This document shows positions 53,530-64,000 of a stretch of DNA of 64,000 nucleotides, piece by piece. The position numbers and the translations under genes were made by a program. The DNA comes from Pyxicephalus adspersus (Eukaryota > Chordata > Amphibia > Anura > Pyxicephalidae): contig NC_092859.1 in the NCBI RefSeq assembly GCF_032062135.1, positions 39,680,308 to 39,744,307 on the forward strand, given 5' to 3'. Numbering within the stretch: the first letter of the stretch is position 1; each line of letters starts with the position of its first letter. The notes under the pieces were generated by a model. It saw only the letters and a list, made by a program, of their open reading frames with translations. It made no database searches and was not told the DNA's origin.

Positions 53530-53840
53530 TATTAATATTAGACAGTATTTGCAAATTGCTGCATTACATGTCAGTGCTATAAACTCCACAGTCTTGTCAC
53601 TAGCTGTCCTTCAAAGGAGCTAACAATCTAATGCCCCATACCCAATCATAATGTACCATTTATATACATATGTCTTTAATACAGTCTAAGGGCAATTTTG
53701 GGGGGAAGCCAATTAACCTAACTGCATGTTTCTGGAATGTGGGAGGAAACCCAACGCAAACACAGGGAGAACCTGCAAACTCCATGCAGATAGTTCCCTG
53801 GCTGAGATTCAAACCAGGGACCTAGCACTGCTGAAAGCAC
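53530..53840 (-). mobile_element. SINE with tRNA-like box
   Basis: Minus strand begins near GGTCCCTGGTTTGAATCTCA, which resembles a tRNA T-arm/B-box, followed by TATCTGCATGGAGTTTGCAG and the GGTTAATTGGCTTCCCCCC body shared with 49.3 kb. Confidence 0.65.
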
Positions 53841-56800
53841 TACAGGGCACAAAAAGACACTTATTGCCAAGGTTAAATACACCTTTGAGCTGAATGCAAT
53901 TATTACCGAAATATATTGTATAATTATATTTTTTGCTCTGACAAAAAAATTGGCATAAAAAACAAAGACTTGTCACTAAGGTGTGTGCGGATTACTCACT
54001 GTTTAGACAAATGCTACAAAATCTTAGTATAAACTATGGTGCCTGTGTCTTGTCAAAGACAGACAATCATGTTTATCATCCGAAAACAATGTTATCAGAG
54101 TGACTGCCATAATACAAAGACTGCCAAATACCAATATGCCATTGGTGCAGCAGGTCCTCTCTGGAGTGTTAATGCCATGCTGATGCCATGCCTCTCACCA
54201 GATCCACACCAGACTATGCTATAATTTTATGAAGTATTTACAGGAAACTTTCTCCAGAGTCAGTACTTCACAGTCCTTCACAGTACTTCACAGATTGAGA
54301 AACACGTGCAGCCATGAAATGCAAAGTACATGATCTGTATATTTGCTCTTGTTAAGTGACTTAAAAGTGTTAAAGATCCATATAACAGCCAGGCAGCTGG
54401 CATCTTCATAGGGAGGACACATCTTCATGGTAGATTAAATCTGTCAGCAGAGCAATAAATGTAATAGCCTGTAACGCTGAATTGGTTACGGCAGGCACTA
54501 CTGACCTACTGATACAACAGGAGATCTCCAACAATTTTTTCAATGGAGATTGCATGGCAATTCCCAAATATAACAACAAAAAAATCATAAAAAGAGGGAT
54601 TTCAATATCTAAATATCTTGTACATGGGAAATGCATTTGAACATCTAAATATTACATGGCTTAATAAGACTAGGTGGCATGAATTGGTGCCTTAATGGAC
54701 CTTTGTTTAATATTGGCCCAAGAGGGAATAATCTATCATGGCAGCCAAACAGTTTCTCCACTGAAGTAAAGGAGGACTAGTTGTCATGGGAACAAGTGTA
54801 GTTCTCATTCAGACATCAGGATATATCAGGCCCAAGTGTTCAATATAATAAATATATATAAAAATAAAATAAAAGGAAATATGCCAGTAATCACACTAAT
54901 GATCATAAACAGAGCCCTCCTGGACAGTGAGCAGATAACATTTTATTGTCATCCCCTGAAAACCAGAGCTTACCTAGGGAGGCCTACTATTAGCTATATT
55001 CCATAGCATGTAGCTTGAAATAAACAAGATGGATGGTGACATGCAAACACAGATTCATTAGTACTCAAAAAATGTATTTATTTCACCTATTTGTGCTTGG
55101 TCAAATTGATGGACGATATTGAGACACCAATGTATCAAAGGGATAAACAGGCTGTGGTGACACCATAGTTGATTTGGAGGGCAATGGCCACCTTCTGAAC
55201 ATCTCCATTTCATTTTAAGACCGCCTTTATGGGTGTTTTTAAAACATCTGAAAACCACTGTAAGAACTGAAGGGGTATAGGAAGAAGAAATACAACATTG
55301 TTTTCCCTGGAATACAGACATGTGCCATTCAAAAATATCAATATTTATTTTTTTTAAATGGCTAGCCATGCCAAGTTCTGGAATTTAATATTGCTTTAAT
55401 ATGTCAAACACTTGCTTTGTTGTAACAGGTTCCAAGTGCATGTTTTGGGTTCACGTGTTATCTAACTTTGCAGTTCTTTGCAAATGTGTTTCTGTGCAAT
55501 TTATTGTTTGTGCCTGCAATTTTCCCTCCCTTTAATTAAAGGCTTTCTATGCTACAAATAATCCGATAGCAGGCTCCTGGGATTTTAATATGGTGCCCTA
55601 CATTTAGCGACTGTCTGTAATTATGAAATCGGTTTTGAATTTTCTCATGTCAAATATAAACTGTTCTCAAAGTCAACCTGTCACAAATTAAAACTTTTAA
55701 AATCATACACATCTGTACTCGCAAAGCTTCAACAGGCAGTGAGGCTGGGTAAAATGGGGCAATAGAACTATATATGTTATAATCGAGAACTGGCAGCAGG
55801 TAGGGTTATATAGAAGCAAAAAAAAAAAAAAAAGTCTCTTCTGCCATAAAACCACATTTTTTTCTAATACTTTCTTATTAACACGCTGGGGTGCTTTGTA
55901 CAGTCTTCTACAATGATAAGTTGCATTGTCATAGAAGCCCAATCTAGATCTAAAAGGTACAGATGTTTTTTTTTAGCAAGCAAACAAGGTGCAACAGCAG
56001 TTACCTGAAGCCCCGTGAAAGTTCTGCTCAGTCTGGATAGGAAGCAATATAGAAAATAAAACTTAAATTCAGCATATTTCTGGGTAGAATAAGCCATCAT
56101 TGAATGGCTTGTAAGGTTTGTCTTTGTGTTTCTCTTTTCACCTGGCATATCTGGGTATTTTATCTGCCAGTATTTGTCTGCCAGAAAGCACCACAAGTAT
56201 GAAAATGATCAGGGTGTCTCTCTCACAGATGACATACCATCTTACTTACGCCAGCATTCCTCTGTCAAATTTGATAAAGGAGATATTTTTAATGAGGGTC
56301 AGGAAAACAGGAAAGTTTCAAGGAAAATCAGAAGATTGATGACACGTGATACACAAAGCATATGTGCTCATCCCAGCTACTCACAGCTCTGTATCAGGGC
56401 TAGAAATGAATACAAATCAAGGCTAAAAAAAAAATGCCGTGTCATAAATTACAATAAATGAGTACAATCAGTGACTTAATGTTCTGGCAAGCTTTACACT
56501 TAATTTAAGGCAAGCTTTACACTTTGCATTGCAGCAATGCATGGTATAATGCATATGGTTTCTGTTTAATGTGTTAGAATGGTCTTCCAGCAGATTTAAA
56601 GGTATTAGGCTGCCGTAACACAGTGCGAGCATATCCTGTGTTCATTCGAATTCTCCTAGATCACAGACACCTGTTGTATATGTATGGACACATTTACATT
56701 GGTAGGGCAAGAAAAGAGACCACAAACACAATATACTCCAACACATAAATAGTACAGCTCATGCACATCTTACTATGGCCAAAGTAACAAAATACTTCTA

Positions 56801-57504
56801 AACTCTAGTAAAAAAAAATAAAAATAAACAACAGACCAGCAAAGGTAGGGTCATAACAGGTTTTATAGCTAGAAATATACTTTGAATTTAATTACCCCCT
56901 CCTCCACCAGTTTGGATACACCAGTTTAGTATGAAATAGTGCTATCAGGGTTTTGCAATTTGTATCTCATTGGGAAACGAAAGGAACTCCCCAACATAAG
57001 GGAAGTGCCCTGGAGAGATGTCACAGAAAACAGTGCCCCAATTAGATTTCCCCTTCAATTCTTGTTCTGGAAACACCTTTAAAGTTTTGGATTTTCCCTT
57101 AATTTTAATCCCAGTGATACTGGCCATCAATACAACCAAAGAGTCATCATCCATTCTTAAGATTGTAGTCCATTCTTTGTTGTATTTTTCCTATGGTTAT
57201 GCAAAACAAGATACACATTTTAAAGCCCATGAGTGGAGGTGTACAGACTGTATTAGCTTGGATTGTTTTTCCTCCCTAAAGCTGAACCTTGGGCAAAAAT
57301 GGTTTAACCCCCTGCAGTGGATCCCTCTTACCATTGCAATGGTTAGCTCAATGACCTAAATAGGTGGAGTAAAACTTACCTTACTTCCCACTTTCACAAC
57401 TGTAAACACTCCTATTCCATTTTGTTAGACCAGTCCCACACAGTCATACCAGAATCCCCTTTAATGCATGTCTGTAAGCCTTTCACTGGCCAGGATAATT
57501 CCAA
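53841..57504. other. Presumed CCDC69 intron 1 or upstream
   Basis: AT-rich, no coding exon, RNA gene or repeat family recognised. Confidence 0.45.
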
Positions 57505-58072
57505 TGGCAGTTCTTTTCACCAGCTTCCATTTCATTTTAGAATCAAATTCAAGCTCCTGTGCTTTGCCTTCAACTCCCTCCTCCGCTCTTGTCCCATTTA
57601 CCTTTCTGACCTGATTGGAAAATACATGCCATAGCTGCTCTCTTCACTCCTCCAATGATCTACTAATTACTTCCTCACTCATAACCTCATCACATTCACG
57701 ACTTCAAAACATTTCTAGGGCTACCGCAACTATCTGGAATGGTCTTCCACATCCTATTAGGCTTGCGCTAACTTTCTGTTCATTTAAAAAAGCACTGAAA
57801 ACCCATTTTCTTCAAACTTGTCTACCTGTCTTCTTCCCTTTCTTAAACTCTCACTACTTCCCACCATTCCATTTCCCCCCTCCTACTGTGTGCTACTTCC
57901 CCCATCTCTTAGATTGCAAGCTCTTCTGGGCAGGGTCCTCTCCTTATATAACCTCTCACTCCTTCTGTGTCACTGTCTGTATATGTCTGTCATTTGCAAC
58001 CCCTACTTAATGTACAGCACTGTGTAATATATTGGCGCGATATAAAAACTATTTAATAGTAATATTAACAAA
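57505..58072 (+). mobile_element. L2/CR1-type LINE 3' fragment
   Basis: Shares the C-terminal coding part (FHFRIKFKLLCFAFNSLLRS) and the tail TTGCAAGCTCTTCTGGGCAG ... TGTACAGCACTGTGTAATAT with the LINE at 25.1-25.65 kb. Confidence 0.8.
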
Positions 58073-59837
58073 CTGGAAGACCTTTTAACTGCAGAAGCCA
58101 GATGTAAATGTCACTCCAGTGGTACTACTACTACTACATTTTAAAAACCCAGGATCATTAGCGTCCCACTACATTACCAATCCATTTTGTCAGATCGCTA
58201 AACCACAGTCTACTAACTGGAACCACATTAGCCCCTGCAGAAGGGTGCTCATGTTCATCGCCTCCCCCCCTCCACTCATCATAAAACAGAACAGGGTGCT
58301 CAGCAGTGGGTGGCAAGTCCTGGAATTGTGCCTAAAATGTAACCAAAAATGACTGCCAACAATCATTTTAAACAATTATTTTGGTCGGGGTATGTTGAAT
58401 GTTTATTTTATATATGTCACTTGTGATATCAGCTGATAAATAGTTTACAAAAAATAATAAAACAAAGAATAACTATTTAGTGTTACTTATTAGGCAATCT
58501 CTACAAAGCTGGAGGTCCGGGTATATATAAAAAAAAAAATCTTGCGCCTGGTTGACACTCCAAAATATTACCATTGTGAATCGCCCGAATCTTGCATTTG
58601 TCATTAGCCACCAATCTACCCTCAAATATGTGCAAGGAAAGTTACAGCTGCCCTGTTTGCTGGACAATTTTTTATGTTTCTGTACATTTCTAGAGCTTTG
58701 CAATGAAAAACACAGTAGGTTTAATGGTTCATGTCATCTCCAGACTACATTCTGTCTTCATGTACTTTATTTATGAACTTTTATCATGTCTCCTGAAAAG
58801 ATCTCTTTTGGAATCACATCTTTTGTATATACGGGTCTGAAAGTTTCCATTGTGCTTTGCTTTTGAAGATGTAAAATACAGACACATCAAACCAGCTTGA
58901 GGATAAATAACATAAATCCTGTCCCAACATTGCACATTCCCCCTGCTCAGTGTCTCATGACAGTGACCCTGCTGGCAGCCTTCACACTCCTGGAGAGGAG
59001 TCCACAGTCACTGTTAAACATTCACTTGCAGAAGTAAACTACTACAAGTTATATATTTAACACACAACCCATGAATTCAGAGAGTGGGGGCTACTTAAAG
59101 TGAATGCAGCCTATGAATGTTTGTATGGAATAGAAAAGGAATACAGGCTCACTCATGCTTTTTTTTTTTTTTATCAGTTTCACCAATAGATTCACAAATT
59201 CACCTTGTCCAATTACCACTGTCAAGAAAGTAATTTGAAAGAATTAGCCACGTAAGGGGCCTAAATCTTTCAAATAGAATATCTAGTCAACTGTGTAAAA
59301 AAGCCTTTACTTTCATTGCCCCGATGTGTCTGCCTGTGTTGGAAATTTAACATGGTTAATGATTTTTGTTCTATCCTCACGTGACAGTGTTTAATTTGGA
59401 AATACTGCACAATAATCAGAAAATACCTGATGGGTGTGTAGCTACATGTGGAAGGGGTCATTAAAATCATGGTGCAAAGTGTACAGCCCCTGGGTGCTTA
59501 AAAAGAAGGAGCATAGCAAACTTTTCCAATGCCCACTGAATGCCAATTAAAGTCTAGGACTGAGCTGAGGAATATTTATGTACTCTTGTTGGTAAAGTAC
59601 TGTGATAGCTTAAACAAAGCAAGCAGTTTTCAGGTCTGCCAAAGCTGTACCATAAGCTGTCAAAAGACTCTCACTTTGCCCTGAAATCTAAAATAAAGTT
59701 TTCCCTATATTTGTACTGGTTACAAAAAGCAACCAGTAAAGATATTGGAAAAACTGAAAACTAATGCACCTATCACACCATGGACTGGTAAGCTGCAATA
59801 TATTACATTTTTGCCTTTCACTTTAGATACACTACGG
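58073..59837. other. Presumed CCDC69 intron 1 or upstream
   Basis: No feature recognised. Confidence 0.45.
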
Positions 59838-60054
59838 CAGCAGTTACCAACCGGTGGTCCATGGCTCTGTCTCCCGACACAACCCCTCCCCCCATTCTGA
59901 GCCTGCGATGGGGGAGTAGGCAGGTTCCGGCATTATGACATCACTCTGGGGGAATTTTCTTCCCCTTTGAGTGACACACGGCTTGCGGCGCATGTGCAGG
60001 GTTTAAAATTTTGAATGTAAAGGTCTGTGAGCTCCAAAAGGTTGGCGACCACTG
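59838..60054. mobile_element. hAT-type MITE
   Basis: Ends CAGCAGTTACCAACC and GGTTGGCGACCACTG. Shares CTGAGCCTGCGATGGGG with 19.95 kb. Flanks CACTACGG and CACTAAGA could be a worn 8-bp duplication. Confidence 0.7.
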
Positions 60055-62144
60055 CACTAAGAGCTCTATTTATAAAACAGGGAATCTGACATTCCCTCAA
60101 AAAATACCTTGTGGGAATCTTCCAAGGCCATGTATTTCAATGCCAGTATTTGGTTTCCACAAAGGAATGTTTGGTGGGATGTTGGTTTCCCTGTTTTATA
60201 ACTAGATCCCTTAGTGTACATTAGGGAGAGTTCAGGTTAGGTGTTGGGGGTCACAGGGAGGCCCATATTGTGCCAAATACTATCAGTGTTAATCTCTTTG
60301 TCATTGAAACTCCCCATTTCAGATGCAGAAAGCAACAATATTAAGGGCTGTTTTAAGAGATCTTAATATAAAAAACTAGAAGGGAGTTCTTCTTAAAATT
60401 TGGGATTTTGTAAAAATAAAGGCTTGCATTTCTTTTATAAGAATTCTGAATGCTGTACAATGTAATAGTGGGACCTACTCCCCTCCTTGAACTTGTTGCA
60501 TCAGGAGTACAGAGAGCCCTCCCCACACCAAGCTCCATACTTCGGACAGATCCCTAGAAGGAATGTACAGTCTGCTGCACTGGGGAACAGATTCCCATCT
60601 CATGCCAACTGCATTTGTAATGTCAAGAAGTGTTTACGAGATTTGAGCTGTCTGCTAATAAAAATGAGACTGAGGGTTTCTGTGTACATCCAAGGTGCAG
60701 TCAGGATGGCATAACATGAACAGTACTACACCAGGATCTATTTCTGTACACACTGAAATACATTTACCTCAATATTGTACCAATGTTCCAAAAAGCGATT
60801 CTGTATACCCAAGGTGGCTAGGATATTAAAAGCCAATTTCCAAAAATATTTCTTTAACCTGAGTCATACACAACCTCAGGACTAGGTTAACATTTAGGCA
60901 CAGTAGTCTTCTGCCTAATGGCAGCAGAGCCAAGAGGGGTGACCCAAGGTTGTGTGCCCGTAGGTTTTTATGATGGAAATCTGGCCTTATGCAATCTTCT
61001 TATATGTCTCAGTGGCACTAGTGGTTATATATCTACACCCACTGGGGATGACACCTTCCTCTTCCTATCTATCCTATCAGTTGATCTGGTAAAACATATC
61101 TAATATTGACAATGGAAGAGCATGCCTGTACAACGTGTATGACAGCATTGCTTCTTTTTTCCCCTATTACCATGGACACATAATAAAGGCTGACAATACC
61201 ATAAGCATGGGAGTTGCACCCTTTCGACAGTGCACAGCACCACAGTCCTTGTAAAGTTTTAAAAACATTGTTAACTGGAAGAGAAAGAAGTTTTATAACA
61301 GAAGAGACATTCTCCTCTGACATAAAACATTACTAGCTAACAATTTTTATACAGTGTTTAGTTTGGCTTTAAAACAATGTTTACCTTATGTGTTTGTAAT
61401 AGCTGGCCTGTTTTTTTTTTTTTTGTTTGTCTTTTTGATACTTTGTCCTCAACCAAAATAGCTTCATGGACTTTAAATCAGTGTAGTAAAGTTTTATTCC
61501 TTCAGAACACTATAATACTATTTGGATACTACTGAAGGACAGATCTTGTTTAGGTAATAAAAGGAAACAAAAAATATGTCTACAAAGATGGTTAATAAAT
61601 TCTAACACGGACAGTGCTACAGAAAGCAGACTATCATATGGGCCCTTTGTCAAACCTAATAATGCAAAAAATTTGGCCACCTAAAATGTTGTTACAAGGG
61701 CCATCTAGGGGCAGGGGGCTGTGGGCTGTGCACTCGCTATGTAACCCTTCCATATTACCAGCATTGCTTAGTTGTTGTTTTTTAGAGGCCACCGCATGTT
61801 GCATTATGTAAACAATTTTTGAGCCTTCAAGTAAATATATAGGACTTTCATAGGGCAGAATACCAGTCACATCCGCCTCAATAGAGCTGTGATTACCACA
61901 ATAACACTTATGAGCAGCACTAACTATCACAATGTTCAATTTGTATTAATGTATTTATTTTTTCAGTCTTCTGTTGAGATATGTGACTACATCCCACAAT
62001 TACAGGAGTCAAGGATGTTATGATGAGCCAAAACACATAAAATTGTCTCTCATTTCTTTTGTTTCATGGTCAGTATAGGTATAAAGTAGTTAGGAAAATA
62101 AAGCAGATTCCATGCTGCTTTCAACAGTTTATTCTAACAGCAAG
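60055..62144. other. Presumed CCDC69 intron 1 or upstream
   Basis: No gene or repeat family recognised. Confidence 0.45.
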
Positions 62145-62860
62145 GATTCCACAACAAAGCCCCCCTTTCCCAGCCACACCAGACTTCCACAACGAAGATA
62201 CACTTCCCCAGCCACACCAGGCTTCCATGACGAAGACCATCTTCCTCAGCCACACCAAGCTTCCACTTCCCCAGCCACACCAGGCTTCCATGACGAAGAC
62301 CCTCTTCCCCGGCCACACCAGGCTTCCGTGACGAAGACCCTCTTCCCCGGCCACACCAGGCTTCCGTGACAAAGACCCTCTTCCCCAGCCACACCTGGCT
62401 TCCATGACGAAGACCCTCTTCCTCGGCCACACCAAGCTTCGGTGACGAAGACCCTCTTGCCCAGCCACACCAGGCTTCCTTGACGAAGACCCTCTTCCCC
62501 AGCCACACTGGGCTTCCATTACGAAGACCCTATTCCCCGGCCACACCAGGCTTCCACAACTCAGACTTTCATCTCAAGACACACCAGGCTTCCATGACAA
62601 AGACCCACTTCCCCAGCCACACCAGGCTTCCATGACGAAGACCCACTTCCCCAGCCACAACAGGATTCCACAGCAAAGACCCACTTCCCCAGCCACACAT
62701 GACTTCCGCAATGAAGACCCACTTCCTCAGCCTTACCAGACTTCCGCGACCAACACCCTCTTCCCCAGCCACGCCAAACTTTCAAAGCCCAGACCCCCTA
62801 ACAAAGACTACCACTGCTAAAACTCCAAGCCACACCTGAGTTCTACAATAAAGACCCCTG
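62145..62860. repeat. 38-bp minisatellite, about 19 units
   Basis: Unit built on GACGAAGACCCTCTTCCCC plus CAGCCACACCAGGCTTCCAT. Successive GGCTTCC words at 62,283, 62,321 and 62,359 give a period of 38. Central units are most alike and both edges are more diverged. Open frames in several phases come from the repeat itself. Confidence 0.92.
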
Positions 62861-64000
62861 CCACAGTCACTATAGTCACTATAGTATGCACAACGCCTCC
62901 CAATCCAAATTACACTACATAAAGAAAATATTTTAATTTTTCGTTTATATCCTTTTATTACTTTTGTTTCACAAGTTGAACAATTTTTAAGTCCACCAAG
63001 GACAATGACTGTCCTACCACATGATACATTATGGAAGATAAATTTAACTCCTCCACCACCTTTGCTTGCTCCTTACTGGGAATGACAGGGAGTGTGTGGG
63101 TGTGCTAGCAGAGGAGTAAGCATCATCTTAGCAGTGTGTATATATATGTGTCAGAATGTGAGGGAGCAGCACAGGTCAGTGCTGCTATGACTGAAGCGCT
63201 TAAAACAGCCAATGCACATTCCTGCATATCAACACGACTGTAAAGGGAGATACAATAAGCAAAGCCAGTGGAAGGCAAAGAGCCAGCTGTTGGGAAGAAT
63301 AAAATAGCAACATCAAGGTGCCACATTATAAAGCTTATTTAACTCAATAGGCAAAGTCCAAAGACATGCCATACCACAGCAATCAACCAGAAAGTTGCTT
63401 TTAGTGTAGTCATTCTAATAAAAGCTAGTCTGTCTAGTGGTTTGGGTTCTTTAGGATCCTCTATGCCAGTAAATCATTACTGCTGAACCATCTTGGATAT
63501 CCATGTGTTACAGAGCTGTGATCATATGGACAAAGTAAAAGCAGCGGAGGGACTGCTGAACAGCTTGAAACTGTGTTTAATTTATCTGTGGTCTATGTAC
63601 CTTTTTGATGAAAGCATACAACTGAAGGGGATTTTAATTTTGAAAATGAAAATCCTCTCAAAAGAATTCATTACACCGTATAATATAAAGGTTACCAACT
63701 TTTCATTTTTCTGTCACTTTATTCCCCTCTGGGAATGAGAAGAATTCTGTGTAGGCCCTAATTCAAAATAAACTGGGACTTACATAGGACTGAGGTTTCT
63801 CAGGTAGTTGATGGGGAGGTATAGTCAGTCATATGCTCCACTATACCCAGAAGTCCCAGGTTTTTCTATACTGTAGTCAATGAAATATAGAAGACGTAAA
63901 GGGAGGGTAAGTAAAGCTCAAGTTGAGGTTAGCATAAAGATGAACCTGTTCTTCTGCTCATGAGGGCTCATTTCCAAGCCTACACCCCCAAAAAAATATT
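62861..64000. other. Right end, no feature
   Basis: AT-rich, no exon or element recognised; a short TA-rich run lies near 63,138. Confidence 0.45.

Noticed and set aside
49560..53830. tRNA gene at the T-arm-like boxes
   Set aside because: Only a B-box-like piece within SINE copies; no complete cloverleaf.
57200..57240. Minus-strand ATGGGCTTT as the start of CCDC69
   Set aside because: No Cys at position 3, no suitable donor, and the frame leads into unrelated sequence.
62121..62785. Several long minus-strand frames (up to 141 codons) as repeat proteins
   Set aside because: They all lie in the 38-bp minisatellite, overlap in different frames, and follow from a stop-free repeat unit.
62145..62860. 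CRISPR array
   Set aside because: Units are contiguous without unique spacers, the host is a vertebrate, and no cas genes exist.

Overview
The window is vertebrate nuclear DNA, most likely from a frog. Genes are split into short exons separated by kilobase introns with GT/AG borders. The DNA between exons is packed with repeats of the kind common in frog genomes: L2-type LINE tails with the 'GCGCTGTACA/ATATTGGCGC' signature, hAT and Harbinger-like MITEs, Tc1 remnants and a Ty3/gypsy element. Nothing prokaryotic, viral-genomic or CRISPR-like was seen. Exon borders below were worked out by hand from splice signals and reading phase. All three gene models stay in frame throughout.

Positions 1-10,230 (minus strand) hold a complete 12-exon zona pellucida glycoprotein gene of ZP4 type (547 residues): signal peptide, N-terminal ZP-N-like region, trefoil domain, ZP domain, furin site, transmembrane anchor. 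It is an egg-coat protein. A 1.1-1.4 kb internal tandem duplication has copied exons 6 and 7. Both exon 7 copies are intact and can only be used one at a time in frame, while the extra exon 6 has lost its acceptor to a TA repeat. The stop codon overlaps the poly(A) signal and a TATA box lies 42 nt from the ATG.

Positions 10,230-16,578 are intergenic. They hold a GTGGA-rich satellite with a stray copy of the ZP4 promoter, a MITE, and at 12.6-14.1 kb a second ZP4 locus collapsed to exon 1 fused in frame to exon 12. That locus could encode a 70-residue signal-peptide-plus-anchor microprotein and keeps its promoter and poly(A) signal.

Positions 16,579-36,311 (plus strand) hold a complete 6-exon PDGFRL-type gene (381 residues): a secreted protein with three predicted Ig-like domains. 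Its introns carry a Tc1/Tigger-like MITE, two hAT elements, an L2/CR1-type LINE with a duplicated 5' part, a long fold-back element, and a damaged Ty3/gypsy element with one LTR, a PNMA-like Gag and a tRNA-Pro-like primer-binding site.

Positions 36,312-42,947 are intergenic, with Tc1 remnants. Positions 42,948-53,054 (minus strand) hold eight in-phase exons of a CCDC69-like coiled-coil protein, complete to the stop codon; the first coding exon was not found and probably lies beyond 64,000. The rest, to 64,000, is presumed CCDC69 intron 1 or upstream DNA with a SINE, an L2 tail, a hAT copy and a 38-bp minisatellite.

PDGFRL next to CCDC69 recalls the mammalian PDGFRL-MTUS1 pair, because CCDC69 and MTUS1 are related. 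This may be an ohnologous arrangement kept in frogs. The most unusual items are the ZP4 microgene, the paired exon 7 of ZP4, and the promoter fragment inside the satellite.
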